Assembly (NCBI GenBank): GCA_945872245.1
Contig: CAMBZB010000010.1
Location: 3,747 to 67,746, forward strand
Reading direction: 5' to 3'
DNA: 64,000 nucleotides
DNA from: Flavobacterium psychrophilum
GTDB taxonomy: Bacteria > Bacteroidota > Bacteroidia > Flavobacteriales > Flavobacteriaceae
The position numbers and the translations under genes are program-made. Below the pieces are notes generated by a model. The model searched no databases. It was not told where the DNA came from and saw only the letters and a list, made by a program, of their open reading frames with translations. This document shows, piece after piece, positions 53,805 to 63,905 of the stretch. The stretch's first letter is position 1. Every line of letters begins with the position of its first letter.

Positions 53805-54635
53805 ATGAAAAAAATTTTGTTTCCCACAGATTTTTCCGAAACGGCCACTAATGCTTTTGTGCACGCTTTGGAATTTGCTAAAATAGTGCAAGCTGAACTC
53901 GTTTTATTGCACACATTTGACCTGCCCATATACGACAACCAGTATTTTCCTGAGAATTATAATGTCATTTTTGACTCGCTTCAATTATCCGAATTTGATA
54001 TGTTTAAGGAAGAAATTCCAAAACTTCGCGCTATCGCCGAAGAACGAAATCTAGACAAAATAAAAATGAGCCACCGACTGATGGATGGAAATTTAATTTT
54101 CAATATCAAAAGAGCTATCAAAGAAGATGCTATAGATTTTGTGGTGATGGGTACTTCGGGCGCTTCAGGATGGGAAGCTTTTTTCTTGGGAACGAATACT
54201 GGTTCGGTGATTAATACTGCTGAAGTTCCTGTGCTCTGCGTGCCATTGGAAGCCAAATACAAAAAAATTGAAACCATAGGTTTCACCACTCGTTACAGAG
54301 CTAAAGATAAAAAAGCACTTAAAGAAGTGTTAGCAATCGCAAAAAAAATGAATGCCAAAGTAAGATGTCTTTATGTGAAAACTAGTAATTCCGATGTGTC
54401 TGACGCCACTATAAAACATTGGGAAACTGAATTTGAAAAAGAACCCGTTATTTTTTCTGTCATTCCAAGTGATGAGGTAAAAGCAACAATTCTTGATTTT
54501 ATCTTGTTTAAAGAAATTGATGTTTTGGCGATGCTCACTTATAAAAGAAACTTTTTTGTTGAACTGTTCAGACCTCGTTTAGCAGAGAAATTCGCAAATG
54601 TTGCCAATATTCCAATCTTGGTTATGCACGAGTAA
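53805..54635 (+). CDS. Universal stress protein, paralogue of the upstream gene
   Basis: 276 residues with the same two-domain layout: KILFPTDFSETATNAFVHAL in domain one, the loop GTSGASGWEAFFLGTNTG, and a weaker second domain. The two proteins align along their whole length, including the ALKEVLAIAKKMNAKVRCL region, so they are a tandem duplication that has diverged. The ATG at 53805 is chosen because it gives the same N-terminus as the paralogue and lies downstream of the promoter. Confidence 0.92.
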   Translation: MKKILFPTDFSETATNAFVHALEFAKIVQAELVLLHTFDLPIYDNQYFPENYNVIFDSLQLSEFDMFKEEIPKLRAIAEERNLDKIKMSHRLMDGNLIFNIKRAIKEDAIDFVVMGTSGASGWEAFFLGTNTGSVINTAEVPVLCVPLEAKYKKIETIGFTTRYRAKDKKALKEVLAIAKKMNAKVRCLYVKTSNSDVSDATIKHWETEFEKEPVIFSVIPSDEVKATILDFILFKEIDVLAMLTYKRNFFVELFRPRLAEKFANVANIPILVMHE

Positions 54636-54668
54636 AAAAACCGCCCCGATTAATCGGGACGGTTTTTT
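54635..54668 (+). terminator. Terminator after the second usp gene
   Basis: AAAAAACCGCCCCGAT pairs with ATCGGGACGGTTTTTT with one mismatch around a two-base loop; it acts on both strands. Confidence 0.85.
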
Positions 54669-54740
54669 CAAATATAAAAAGGGTTTGGTTAATAGCGTTT
54701 TTAATAATCCAAAAGTCTTGAATAATCAGCAACCTTACAA

Positions 54741-55859
54741 TTAGTTGTTCAACATCACCGGCATTACTAGCATCGTTACCGTTTCACCATCTTCTAATCC
54801 ATCTACTGGAGTCAGGATTCCGGCTCTGTTTGGTAAAGACATTTCAAGCATGATTAAATCGGATTGCAGATTGGTCAACATTTCAGTCAAGAAACGGGAG
54901 TTGTACCCTATTTGCATATCGTCACCTTGATAATCGCAAGTCAATCGCTCTTCAGCTTTGTTTGAGTAATCAATATCTTCGGCTGAAATATTCAATTCCG
55001 CCCCGGCAATTTTCAATCGAATTTGGTGAGTGGTTTTGTTGGAGAAAATCGCAACACGACGAACAGAATTCAAAAATTGTGTTCTATCAATCATCAATTT
55101 GTTTGGATTTTCTTTTGGAATTACCGCTTCGTAATTTGGATATTTTCCATCAATCAAACGACACATTAAAACATAATTATCAAAAGAAAAAGTGGCATTT
55201 GAATCGTTGTATTCAATTTTCACTTCCGCATCCGAAACGCCAAGAATATTTTTCAAAATAGTCAATGGTTTCTTCGGCATAATAAAATCGGCTACTTGTG
55301 ATGCAGTTACATCAGTTCGTGCATATTTCACTAATTTATGGGCATCAGTGGCAACAAATGTCAATCCTTGGGGAGAAAATTGGAAGAATACACCCGACAT
55401 TACCGGACGTAAATCATCGTTTCCTGCAGCAAAAATGGTTTTGCTGATGGCTGTTGCCAAAACTTCGGCAGGAACCAAGGTTACGGAAGGTTCGTCTAAG
55501 TTTACCGACTTTGGAAATTCTTCTCCCGGAGCATAAGCCAAAGCATATTTTCCGGAATTAGAACTAATTTCTATGGTGCTGTTTTCTTCAACAGTGAAAG
55601 TCAACGGTTGTTCTGGAAAGGTTTTAAGGATTTCCAGAAGCAATTTTGCAGGAACAGCAACGCTCCCTTTGCTAGTGGAATCAATGTCTAAAGTTGCTGA
55701 CATCGTAGTTTCTAAATCAGAGGCGGAAACCGTTAAAGCTTTATGATCCAATTCAAAAAGAAAGTTATCCAAAATAGGCAAGGTGTTGCTACTGTTAATA
55801 ACGTTGCCTAAAACTTGTAATTGTTTTAATAAGTACGAACTCGATACTATGAATTTCAT
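54741..55859 (-). CDS. dnaN: DNA polymerase III beta sliding clamp
   Basis: 372 residues, starting MKFIVSSSYLLKQLQVLGNV with three clamp repeats. Characteristic segments are LEILKTFPEQPLTF in domain one, FVATDAHKLVKYAR in domain two, and the C-terminal TPVDGLEDGETVTMLVMPVML. It forms a dimeric ring that tethers the polymerase to DNA. It is not next to dnaA in this window. A TATATTTG box on the same strand at 55917-55924 is a possible promoter. Confidence 0.96.
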   Translation of the reverse strand: MKFIVSSSYLLKQLQVLGNVINSSNTLPILDNFLFELDHKALTVSASDLETTMSATLDIDSTSKGSVAVPAKLLLEILKTFPEQPLTFTVEENSTIEISSNSGKYALAYAPGEEFPKSVNLDEPSVTLVPAEVLATAISKTIFAAGNDDLRPVMSGVFFQFSPQGLTFVATDAHKLVKYARTDVTASQVADFIMPKKPLTILKNILGVSDAEVKIEYNDSNATFSFDNYVLMCRLIDGKYPNYEAVIPKENPNKLMIDRTQFLNSVRRVAIFSNKTTHQIRLKIAGAELNISAEDIDYSNKAEERLTCDYQGDDMQIGYNSRFLTEMLTNLQSDLIMLEMSLPNRAGILTPVDGLEDGETVTMLVMPVMLNN

Positions 55860-55962
55860 CTGTTATGTTTTATTTTTCGGTAAATATTTTAGTCTACTTT
55901 AAAAAAATACTTGGAACAAATATATTGTAAACAATCTTACTTTCTGATTTTTTTTATTAACA

Positions 55963-57648
55963 TTAACGACTGTATTTTCTTTTTCTGAAGAAGGTAAATA
56001 GGAAGCCAAAAAGCAATAAAATTAGAATTGGAAGCCCGATAGTTAGGAATTGTATACCGGTATATCTCTCGTAAACTTTTTCTTTATCCAATAAAGGCAA
56101 ATCAAGATCTTTGCTTCGAATGTTAATAAGTCCGTTGTCATCGAGTAAATAATTGACGCAATTCATCAGGAAATCCTTGTTGTCATACAAATTTCCGGAA
56201 CGTTGGTCGTAACCCAATTCCACTGGTTGTAAGTTTTTGTCCAATTGGTTCCGAATCAAATCTCCGTCCGAAATCACGATCATTTTATTTTCTTTCCCTC
56301 TGGCTTCAAATGATTTTTGTTCAAAAGGCAATATTCTATTTTCGAACATCGAATGAAACGGACCCTCCAATAAAACTGAAAGTGGAATATTTCCTTTGTT
56401 GAGGTAATCACTTGGCGAAGTTTCTTCGGAAACGCTGTTCAAATTGACTTCGACTGGAGCTCCTATTTTCTTAGAATAGGGAGAAGATTGCAGCAGAATC
56501 GTTTTCTTGATTCCGTTCTTTAATGTGTCGATGGGATTGGCAAAATCAAACTTGATACCGCCTAGGTTTTTCACGACGGGATGCTTACTGATTGGATAAA
56601 CTTGAGGTGCAAATTTCCAGTTGAATTCCTGATATTGTGAAGCGCTTCCTTGTTCTCCAGTTGCCAATTTTATAGCGCTTCCTTGTTCGTCCATTATCAA
56701 ATCAGGATTAATTCGAATTCCATATTTGAAGAATAGATCATTCAAATTCAAATCCCTTGGATACGCTAATGTAGCACCGGATTCATTATACAAACTATCC
56801 ATTTCTGCTGAAACTTGGTCAAGAAGCCATAGGGTTTTTCCGCCATTGATGATGAACTGGTCCAAGACTTGTTTTTCGGCATCAGAGAACGTTTCTGTTG
56901 GTTTGGCAATAATCGCCAAGTCGAATTGCTGCAAAGCTTCCAAACTTCCCTTTGGGTTTCGCGCCACCGAATCTAAAGTGAATGGGCCGATATGGTAACT
57001 TTCCCGTACTTGCATCAGGAATTTAGCAATTTTAACATCCTGAAGTTCACCGTTTCCTTTGATTACGGCTACTTTTTTCTGTTTGTCTTTAGTAATTTTA
57101 TTGATGGCATCGGCGATGGAATACTCCAGATGTTGCACAGAACCAATTACTTTTTGAGTAGTCGAAGCGCCCATGATATTTTTCAACAAAGGCACATTGA
57201 CTTCTTTGTTGTTGTAAACCGCAATTGCCCACGGGAAAACCATTGCCTGTGATTGTTTTCCTTTGTCGTCAACGGTGATGTTTATTGGCGTGAGTCCCTT
57301 TAGATACAGATCCTTGATATTGTCCATACTTTCGTCTTTGTTTTCCAAAGGATTAACAAATTCGAAAACAATATTCTTGTTATAGGCTTGGAACTCTTCG
57401 AATAAATCTTGGGTTTCACTTTGTAAACGCTTGAATTCAGAAGGTAAATCGCCTTGCAAGTAGATTTTTATATATAGAGGATTTTGAACTTGCTTGATAA
57501 TATTCAAGGAAGTTTGAGACAGTGTGTATCTTTTGTCCTTGGTTAAATCAAAACGGTGGAAAAAAGAACCGCTTATTCCATTTAAAACCAGTACGATGGC
57601 AATGAGAATGAATAGGGATTTTATGTTTTTTTTCTGGGTAGTAGTCAT
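55963..57648 (-). CDS. gldG: Gliding motility ABC transporter component GldG
   Basis: 561 residues with a membrane helix near the N-terminus (about residues 12-28) and another at the very end (about 532-555). The large exported part has the ABC-type uncharacterised transport domain seen in GldG: FDLTKDKRYTLSQTSLNI, VAVIKGNGELQD and GGKTLWLLDQVSAE. With GldA and GldF it forms an ABC complex needed for gliding in Flavobacterium johnsoniae. It overlaps the gldF stop by one base, so it is co-translated. Confidence 0.93.
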   Translation of the reverse strand: MTTTQKKNIKSLFILIAIVLVLNGISGSFFHRFDLTKDKRYTLSQTSLNIIKQVQNPLYIKIYLQGDLPSEFKRLQSETQDLFEEFQAYNKNIVFEFVNPLENKDESMDNIKDLYLKGLTPINITVDDKGKQSQAMVFPWAIAVYNNKEVNVPLLKNIMGASTTQKVIGSVQHLEYSIADAINKITKDKQKKVAVIKGNGELQDVKIAKFLMQVRESYHIGPFTLDSVARNPKGSLEALQQFDLAIIAKPTETFSDAEKQVLDQFIINGGKTLWLLDQVSAEMDSLYNESGATLAYPRDLNLNDLFFKYGIRINPDLIMDEQGSAIKLATGEQGSASQYQEFNWKFAPQVYPISKHPVVKNLGGIKFDFANPIDTLKNGIKKTILLQSSPYSKKIGAPVEVNLNSVSEETSPSDYLNKGNIPLSVLLEGPFHSMFENRILPFEQKSFEARGKENKMIVISDGDLIRNQLDKNLQPVELGYDQRSGNLYDNKDFLMNCVNYLLDDNGLINIRSKDLDLPLLDKEKVYERYTGIQFLTIGLPILILLLFGFLFTFFRKRKYSR

Positions 57649-58373
57649 TACGATTTGATGGATTTTAAATTATACGCTGTAAACGACAGAAACAAAACTG
57701 TAATGCTCATAAAATAAACAACATCCCGAGTGTCAATCACGCCACGACCCATGCTTTTGAAATGATTTTGCATTCCAAGACCTGAAATTATACTTTGAAA
57801 ACCAGGAACAATTGTTGCCATACTTTCGAATCCAAAGTAAAAAAAGAAGCATAAAAATACCGCCACAATAAACGCCACAATTTGATTTTCGGAGAGGGAG
57901 GAAGTGAAGATTCCAATGGCAGAATAGGCTGCAATCAGGAATAACAATCCAAAATAAGAACCCATTGTGCTGCCCATATCGATATTGTCTTCGGGCATTC
58001 CCAGGCTAGAGATGACTTTGACATAGATGAATGTTGGGATAATCGACATAACAATCAACAACATCGAACCCAGGAATTTTCCGTTCACGATTTGCCAAAT
58101 ACTCAAAGGTTTTGTCAATAATAGCTCTAAGGTTCCCTGCTTTTTTTCGTCCGAAAAACTGCGCATCGTTACCGCTGGAATCAAGAAAATCAGAATCCAA
58201 GGTACCAATATAAAAAACGGACTCAAGTCGGCAAAACCGCTGTTTAAGATACTGTATTCTCCTTCGAAAACCCAAAGGAACAAGCCATTACCAATCAGGA
58301 AAACAGCAATAACCAAATACCCTATGGGTGAGCCAAAAAAGGATTTTATTTCTCGTAAAACTATTGATTTCAT
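57648..58373 (-). CDS. gldF: Gliding motility ABC permease GldF
   Basis: 241 residues with six membrane helices and the ABC-2 permease pattern: FGSPIGYLVIAVFLIGNGLF, then AVTMRSFSDEKKQGTLELLLTKPLS. The gldA ATPase gene is not in the window. gldG follows with a one-base overlap. This gene pair identifies the organism as a potential glider. Confidence 0.93.
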   Translation of the reverse strand: MKSIVLREIKSFFGSPIGYLVIAVFLIGNGLFLWVFEGEYSILNSGFADLSPFFILVPWILIFLIPAVTMRSFSDEKKQGTLELLLTKPLSIWQIVNGKFLGSMLLIVMSIIPTFIYVKVISSLGMPEDNIDMGSTMGSYFGLLFLIAAYSAIGIFTSSLSENQIVAFIVAVFLCFFFYFGFESMATIVPGFQSIISGLGMQNHFKSMGRGVIDTRDVVYFMSITVLFLSFTAYNLKSIKS

Positions 58374-58456
58374 TTTTTAAAATTAAAAAGATTAAGAGGT
58401 TATAAGTTTGTAAGTATGTGGGTTTAGGTTTTGACTATACCTTAAACGGAAAATAG

Positions 58457-59284
58457 TTAAACAAATTTTATATTTATGACGTCTCTATAATTCAATCCTA
58501 GTAGGCTGTTGGCAGAACCCACTTTGGAGGGATTGCTTCTAAAAATGGCAATTTCCAGAAACCCAGCTTCGTTGAAAATTGCTAATTTTTCACCTTCATA
58601 ATTCTTGATTTCATATTTCTCGGAACTAGCAATCGCCGAATAATTGGGCAGAATAGTTTTGATGTTTTTGGTTCGCATCACAATCTCATAGGGCCTTCCT
58701 TTCGCTACTTCTAGAAACTGTTTTTTTGAAATATTGGTCACTACATTACCAAAATGGTCAATGTAAATTACATATCCTTTTAGCGAATTCCCGTCATTGG
58801 CGATAACAGCCTGTAAATCGACAACTTGTTTAATGTTTTTTAATTCTTTGCCAATTATGTTTAACAAACCACCTTTGGCAATATGACAGGCTACTTTTAC
58901 GAAAACATCTAAATCGGAGGCATCGTTAGGCAAGCGATCGTGTATGTTGATAGTAACTATTTTTTGGGGAACAATTTTTTGTGAAAGCATGCTTAAAATA
59001 CCATTATCGGCAGCAATAAAATAGTGATCGTTCCACTGCATGACAATATGTTGGTTTTCTTTGTTGAATTCCAAATCAACGCCAATGAGATGTACCGTCC
59101 CTTTTGGAAAACTGGCATAAGACGCCCCAATGATATAACTGGCTTCAACTGTGTTGAATGGATCTATATCATGTGAAATATCGATGATAGTGGCCTCGGG
59201 ATATTCAGACAAAATTTTCCCTTTCAACGCACCTACAAAGTGGTCTTTCAAGCCGTAATCGGTGGTAAGGGTAATTATTGACAT
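58457..59284 (-). CDS. SAM hydroxide adenosyltransferase family (DUF62)
   Basis: 275 residues. It begins SIITLTTDYGLKDHFVGALKG, the DUF62 N-terminal SAM-binding motif, and has ISHDIDPFNTVEASYIIGAS and ADNGILSML, with IDHFGNVVTNIS in the C-terminal half. Family members split S-adenosylmethionine to adenosine and methionine. A TAGCTTTG box at 59343-59350 (minus strand) may be its promoter. It is divergent from phoH. Confidence 0.9.
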   Translation of the reverse strand: MSIITLTTDYGLKDHFVGALKGKILSEYPEATIIDISHDIDPFNTVEASYIIGASYASFPKGTVHLIGVDLEFNKENQHIVMQWNDHYFIAADNGILSMLSQKIVPQKIVTINIHDRLPNDASDLDVFVKVACHIAKGGLLNIIGKELKNIKQVVDLQAVIANDGNSLKGYVIYIDHFGNVVTNISKKQFLEVAKGRPYEIVMRTKNIKTILPNYSAIASSEKYEIKNYEGEKLAIFNEAGFLEIAIFRSNPSKVGSANSLLGLNYRDVINIKFV

Positions 59285-59470
59285 AAAATTGTTTATAAAT
59301 AAAACAGAAAATAAACCTAAAACGTATTAAATTTGAGAAATGCAAAGCTAATAATAGTAAAGCCAAAAAAAGTAAAAAACAAAAACAAATCCCAAAAAAT
59401 TGGACATTAAATTTTATGGTTTGAAACCAAAATGTTTTTGCCTTATTAATTGATTTAAAAACCACTCAAT

Positions 59471-60421
59471 TTGAACGAAAGAATCATCGAGCTCATAGAC
59501 ATCGCTCCAAAAGATTTTTGGGGCGCTCAAGACACTCATCTTGAGATGATTAAAAAATATTATCCGAAATTAAAAATTGTTGCTCGAGGAACAACTTTGA
59601 AAGCTTTTGGAGAAAAGGAGGTTCTAGATGAATTTGAAAATCGTTTCAACCGATTGATGCTTCATTTTACAAGATACAATACCATTGATGACAATGTTAT
59701 CGAGAGAGTGATTCAAAGTACCGCGCAAGAGGATACTAAAACTTTTGGACATGATAAAATATTAGTACATGGTGTAGGAGGAAAAATTATTAAAGCCATG
59801 ACGCCCAACCAGCAATTGTTGGTTGATACGATGAACAAAAACGATATGGTTTTTGCCGTTGGTCCGGCTGGTACAGGGAAAACCTATACAGGTGTTGCCA
59901 TGGCGGTTAAGGCTTTGAAAGAAAAGCAAGTCAAGCGCATCATTCTTACCCGTCCGGCTGTTGAGGCTGGTGAAAATCTCGGATTTCTTCCCGGTGATAT
60001 GAAGGAAAAACTCGATCCGTACATGCAACCGTTGTATGATGCCTTACGGGACATGTTGCCTAATGAAAAACTTGAGGACTATATTTTAAAGGGGATTATC
60101 CAGATAGCTCCTTTGGCTTTTATGCGCGGACGAACATTAGATAATGCCTTCGTTATTCTTGACGAAGCCCAAAACACTACTCATTCCCAAATGAAAATGT
60201 TTTTGACCCGCATGGGAAAAAGCGCCAAATTTATGATAACGGGAGATCCCGGACAGGTTGATTTGCCGCGAAGAACTATTTCAGGTTTGAAGGAAGCCTT
60301 GTTGGTTTTGAAAGACGTTGACGGAATTGGGATTATTTATTTGGATGACAAAGATATTGTGCGCCATAGACTGGTTAAAAAAGTCATCGATGCTTATAAG
60401 CAAATTGAAAATACAGATTAA
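59471..60421 (+). CDS. phoH: PhoH family P-loop ATPase
   Basis: 316 residues. Walker A is VGPAGTGKTYTGVAMAV near residues 134-150, Walker B AFVILDEAQNTTHSQ, followed by TRMGKSAKFMITGDPGQVDLP. The N-terminal 110 residues form the KH-like part of the PhoH family. It is a cytoplasmic RNA-linked ATPase. The start codon is TTG (59471), as no ATG upstream fits. Confidence 0.93.
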   Translation: MNERIIELIDIAPKDFWGAQDTHLEMIKKYYPKLKIVARGTTLKAFGEKEVLDEFENRFNRLMLHFTRYNTIDDNVIERVIQSTAQEDTKTFGHDKILVHGVGGKIIKAMTPNQQLLVDTMNKNDMVFAVGPAGTGKTYTGVAMAVKALKEKQVKRIILTRPAVEAGENLGFLPGDMKEKLDPYMQPLYDALRDMLPNEKLEDYILKGIIQIAPLAFMRGRTLDNAFVILDEAQNTTHSQMKMFLTRMGKSAKFMITGDPGQVDLPRRTISGLKEALLVLKDVDGIGIIYLDDKDIVRHRLVKKVIDAYKQIENTD

Positions 60422-60499
60422 AGTACAGGACGCAGAGAATTAGGGTTTAAAATTTTACACAGAAATAAAATCAGCTTAAACTTTACGCCTAGTTTTTCT

Positions 60500-60530
60500 T
60501 TGTGTATCTCTTAGAAACAACCTATTTTTG
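60500..60530 (+). promoter_or_regulatory. Promoter of purC
   Basis: TTG (60500-60502), a 20-base spacer and TATTTTTG (60523-60530): complete flavobacterial promoter. It lies within the upstream in-frame extension and so excludes the start at 60502. Confidence 0.8.
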
Positions 60531-60585
60531 CACCACAAGGTCAGTGGAAATAACTGACGAAGTAAAAAATCAACTAACAACAACA

Positions 60586-61536
60586 ATGAACACAATTACA
60601 ACGACAAACTTTAATTTTCCCAATCAGAAATCAGTTTACAGAGGAAAAGTAAGGGAGGTTTATAATATCAATGAGGAACTTTTGGTAATGGTAGCCACAG
60701 ATAGATTATCCGCTTTCGATGTGGTATTGCCAAAGGGAATTCCATATAAGGGGCAAATTTTGAACCAAATTGCCACAAAATTTATGGAACTGACTCAAGA
60801 TATTGTTCCGAATTGGTTACTTGCGAGCCCAGATCCTAATGTGGCCGTTGGTTATTTGTGCGAGCCTTTCAAAGTGGAAATGGTGATTCGGGGATATGTT
60901 TCAGGTCATGCCGCTCGTGAATACGCTTTGGGTAAAAGAGAAATTTGTGGCGTGGCAATGCCAGAAGGGTTAAAAGAAAACGACAAATTTCCAACACCCA
61001 TAATTACGCCAACAACAAAAGCAGATAATGGGGAACATGATGCCGATATTTCACGTGAGGATATTCTATCAAAAGGAATTGTAACCGAAGAAGATTATTT
61101 GGTTTTAGAAAAATATACTCGGGCGTTATTTGAAAGAGGAACAGAAATTGCTGCCAGTCGCGGATTGATTTTGGTGGATACCAAGTATGAATTTGGCAAA
61201 ACTAAAGAAGGAAAAATTGTCCTTATCGATGAAATTCATACACCTGATTCTTCCCGTTATTTCTATTTAGAAGGCTATCAAGAAAGACAAGATAGAGGAG
61301 AAGAGCAAAAACAATTGTCCAAAGAGTTCGTTCGACGCTGGTTAATCGAGAATGGTTTTCAAGGACTAGAAGGTCAAAAAATTCCTGAAATGACTGATCA
61401 ATATATTGAATCCGTTTCAGAACGTTATATAGAATTATACGAGAAGATTCTTGGTGAAAAATTCGTAAAGGCTGATGTTACTAATATTTATGAGCGAATT
61501 GAAAAGAATGTTTTAACCTATTTACAGCGTAGATAA
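60586..61536 (+). CDS. purC: SAICAR synthetase
   Basis: 316 residues from the ATG at 60586. It joins aspartate to CAIR in purine synthesis. Motifs are [58 protein letters not shown] and [13 protein letters not shown]. The length is that of the longer PurC form common in Bacteroidota. It has its own promoter and terminator. Confidence 0.96.
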   Translation: MNTITTTNFNFPNQKSVYRGKVREVYNINEELLVMVATDRLSAFDVVLPKGIPYKGQILNQIATKFMELTQDIVPNWLLASPDPNVAVGYLCEPFKVEMVIRGYVSGHAAREYALGKREICGVAMPEGLKENDKFPTPIITPTTKADNGEHDADISREDILSKGIVTEEDYLVLEKYTRALFERGTEIAASRGLILVDTKYEFGKTKEGKIVLIDEIHTPDSSRYFYLEGYQERQDRGEEQKQLSKEFVRRWLIENGFQGLEGQKIPEMTDQYIESVSERYIELYEKILGEKFVKADVTNIYERIEKNVLTYLQRR

Positions 61537-61555
61537 AAATATTTTTGAATCAAGT

Positions 61556-61592
61556 AAAAAGCCCTAATTCATTAAGAATTACGGCTTTTTTT
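61556..61592. terminator. Bidirectional terminator between purC and the M42 peptidase gene
   Basis: AAAAAGCCCTAATTC (61556-61570) and GAATTACGGCTTTTT (61576-61590) pair with one mismatch. Confidence 0.85.
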
Positions 61593-61625
61593 AGCGAAGA
61601 AAAGTATTGGAATACCTGCTGAAAA

Positions 61626-62714
61626 TTATTTAAAATAAGAAAACGTTTCGTTATTTTCCACCTTCAATAACGTCTCGTAAATTAATTTTATCACGTTTTC
61701 CACATCCTCACGATGCACCATTTCTACTGTTGTATGCATGTATCTTAAGGGCAGTGAAATTAATGCCGAAGCCACGCCGCCATTACTGTATGCAAAGGCA
61801 TCGGTGTCAGTTCCGGTAACCCTTGAAGAGGCCAATCGTTGGAATGGAATTTTTTGTTTTTCGGCTGTGGTAAGAATAAGTTCCCTCAAATTATTCTGTA
61901 CGGCAGGTGCGTAGGTAATTACCGGACCTCTTCCAATTTTTATTTCTCCCTCAATTTTCTTTTCAATCATTGGAGTAGTAGAGTCATGGCAAACATCGGT
62001 TATGATGGCAACGTTTGGTTTGATGGTTTTGGTAATCATTTCAGCTCCTCGAAGCCCCACTTCTTCCTGAACGGAATTGGTAATGTATAATCCAAAAGGA
62101 AGTTTAATCTTGTTCTCATGCAGTAAACGAGCCACCTCGGCAATGATAAAACCACCCATGCGATTATCTATGGCGCGACAAACAAATTTATTTTCGTTCA
62201 ATACCATAAATTCATCCGGATAAGTGATTACGCAACCTACATGAACCCCAAGTGCATCAACTTCTTCTTTTTTTGAACAACCAATATCGATGAACAAATT
62301 GTCAATTTTGGCAGGCTCTTCCTTGCTGCGATTTCTAGTGTGGATTGCTGGCCAACCAAAAACACCTTTCACAATTCCTTTTTTGGTATGAATGTTTACC
62401 CGCTTGGAAGGCGCAATTTGGTGGTCGGAACCACCATTTCTAATGACGTAAATTAATCCATCATCGGTGATGTAATTTACATACCAAGAAATTTCGTCAG
62501 CATGACCTTCAATGACTACCTTATATGAAGCATCCGGATTGATAACCCCTACAGCAGATCCATAAGTATCCGTAATAAAAGTATCTACATACGGTTTCAT
62601 ATAGTCCATCCAAAGTTTTTGGCCATTACTTTCGTAGCCTGTTGGTGATGCATTGTTGAGATAGTTCTCTAAAAACGTTAATGATGTCTTTTTTAATATC
62701 GATTTTGAACTCAT
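61626..62714 (-). CDS. M42 family metallo-aminopeptidase
   Basis: 362 residues. Metal and catalytic residues are visible: His in EGHADEISWYV, the bridging Asp in CRAIDNRMGGF, the Glu pair in SVQEEVGLRGAEM, Asp in TGTDTDAFAYS and His in RYMHTTVEMVHRED. It is a cytoplasmic zinc or cobalt peptidase that trims peptides, as in the FrvX/glutamyl aminopeptidase group. It is complete and divergent from the DUF4294 gene, a neighbour pair common in flavobacteria. Confidence 0.93.
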   Translation of the reverse strand: MSSKSILKKTSLTFLENYLNNASPTGYESNGQKLWMDYMKPYVDTFITDTYGSAVGVINPDASYKVVIEGHADEISWYVNYITDDGLIYVIRNGGSDHQIAPSKRVNIHTKKGIVKGVFGWPAIHTRNRSKEEPAKIDNLFIDIGCSKKEEVDALGVHVGCVITYPDEFMVLNENKFVCRAIDNRMGGFIIAEVARLLHENKIKLPFGLYITNSVQEEVGLRGAEMITKTIKPNVAIITDVCHDSTTPMIEKKIEGEIKIGRGPVITYAPAVQNNLRELILTTAEKQKIPFQRLASSRVTGTDTDAFAYSNGGVASALISLPLRYMHTTVEMVHREDVENVIKLIYETLLKVENNETFSYFK

Positions 62715-62796
62715 AAAATTATTTTTTTTGCTAAATTATAAATTTGGCATCAGACTTCTGTATATAATGTATAATTTTGTTATAAAATTTTACTAC

Positions 62797-63471
62797 ATGA
62801 AAATTATTGGATTTTTATTATTTTCAATTCTTATATCCCTATCAGTTAAGGCACAGGTGGTCCAAAAAGATACTATTAAAATGGGTTACGTTCTTACGGA
62901 AAATGACACGATATTTAATGATACAATCCAGTTAGAAGAAATTGTAATTTCCAAGGAAAAACTTGACCCTGAGGCAAAAAAACAATTTTTGCTTCTTCGA
63001 AACCGAGTTTATAAAACCTATCCTTATGCCAAATTGGCTTCTGAGCGATTGACGATTTTAAATAGGGGTATGGCAAGTCTCAAGACCAATAGGGAGAAAA
63101 AGAAATATTTTAAGATAGTCGAGGATTACCTTTCTAACGAATTTGAAGCCACTCTCAAAAAACTTTCCCGCAAGCAAGGACAAATACTTGTAAAGTTGAT
63201 TCATCGCCAGACGGGAACAACAACTTATGAATTGGTAAGAACTCTCAAAAGTGGTTGGAAGGCATTTTGGTCTAACGTAACAGCCAAAATGTTTGATATC
63301 AACCTAAAAACACCCTATGCGCCATACGGAGTAAATGAAGATTATCTTATAGAGACTATATTAGTTCGAGCATTTAATTCTGGGCGACTGATAAATCAAC
63401 CCCCAGCAAATCCAGTTGATTATAATGTCCTAAATGATTTTTGGGTAGCAAAAGCCACAAAAACAAATTAG
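62797..63471 (+). CDS. DUF4294 domain secreted protein
   Basis: 224 residues from the ATG at 62797, which places a signal peptide (MKIIGFLLFSILISLSVKAQ) at the N-terminus; the 23 codons upstream in frame lack this logic. The DUF4294 part has RVYKTYPYAKLASERLTIL, LSRKQGQILVKLIHRQTG and LKSGWKAFWSNVTAKMFD. It is probably periplasmic; function unknown. Confidence 0.85.
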   Translation: MKIIGFLLFSILISLSVKAQVVQKDTIKMGYVLTENDTIFNDTIQLEEIVISKEKLDPEAKKQFLLLRNRVYKTYPYAKLASERLTILNRGMASLKTNREKKKYFKIVEDYLSNEFEATLKKLSRKQGQILVKLIHRQTGTTTYELVRTLKSGWKAFWSNVTAKMFDINLKTPYAPYGVNEDYLIETILVRAFNSGRLINQPPANPVDYNVLNDFWVAKATKTN

Positions 63472-63693
63472 TAAATTGATTCGGACGTTACAATTCTGTC
63501 CACAAAGCAAAGTGAAATTTGTTATCAATTCATCCACTTTTATAATGTGTTTTATTCAACCAAAAAGCTTGCTATCCTTATATTTTTGTGAACTCACCTC
63601 AAGAAAAAGTCAAGAAGGATAAAAACTTTCCATCTTCAACTTTCAGGTTTTCAGTTGATTAAAAAATACTTTAAAAAAAGAATAGAAAAGGGG

Positions 63694-63723
63694 TTGTAAA
63701 ACTGAATAAACGCACTACTTTTG
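63694..63723 (+). promoter_or_regulatory. rRNA operon promoter P1
   Basis: TTG (63694-63696), a 19-base spacer and TACTTTTG (63716-63723), followed by CACCCGC. A perfect flavobacterial promoter with the same downstream bases as P2. Confidence 0.85.
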
Positions 63724-63874
63724 CACCCGCATTGCAGCAGAAGTTCTTAGAAGGTATAGATAAAAAATCGGATAATAGTTTGTGGGAAGTGTAAAGCATT
63801 TGTATCTTAGCCTTCCTGAAAAATTTAAAAATTCGATAAAAGCATTTTAGAAAAAAAAATAAAATATTTTTTTC

Positions 63875-63905
63875 TTGCCAGATAAAAAAGAGTTAGTTAC
63901 TTTTG
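63875..63905 (+). promoter_or_regulatory. rRNA operon promoter P2
   Basis: TTG (63875-63877), a 20-base spacer and TACTTTTG (63898-63905), again followed by CACCCGC. It lies 182 bases after P1. Confidence 0.85.
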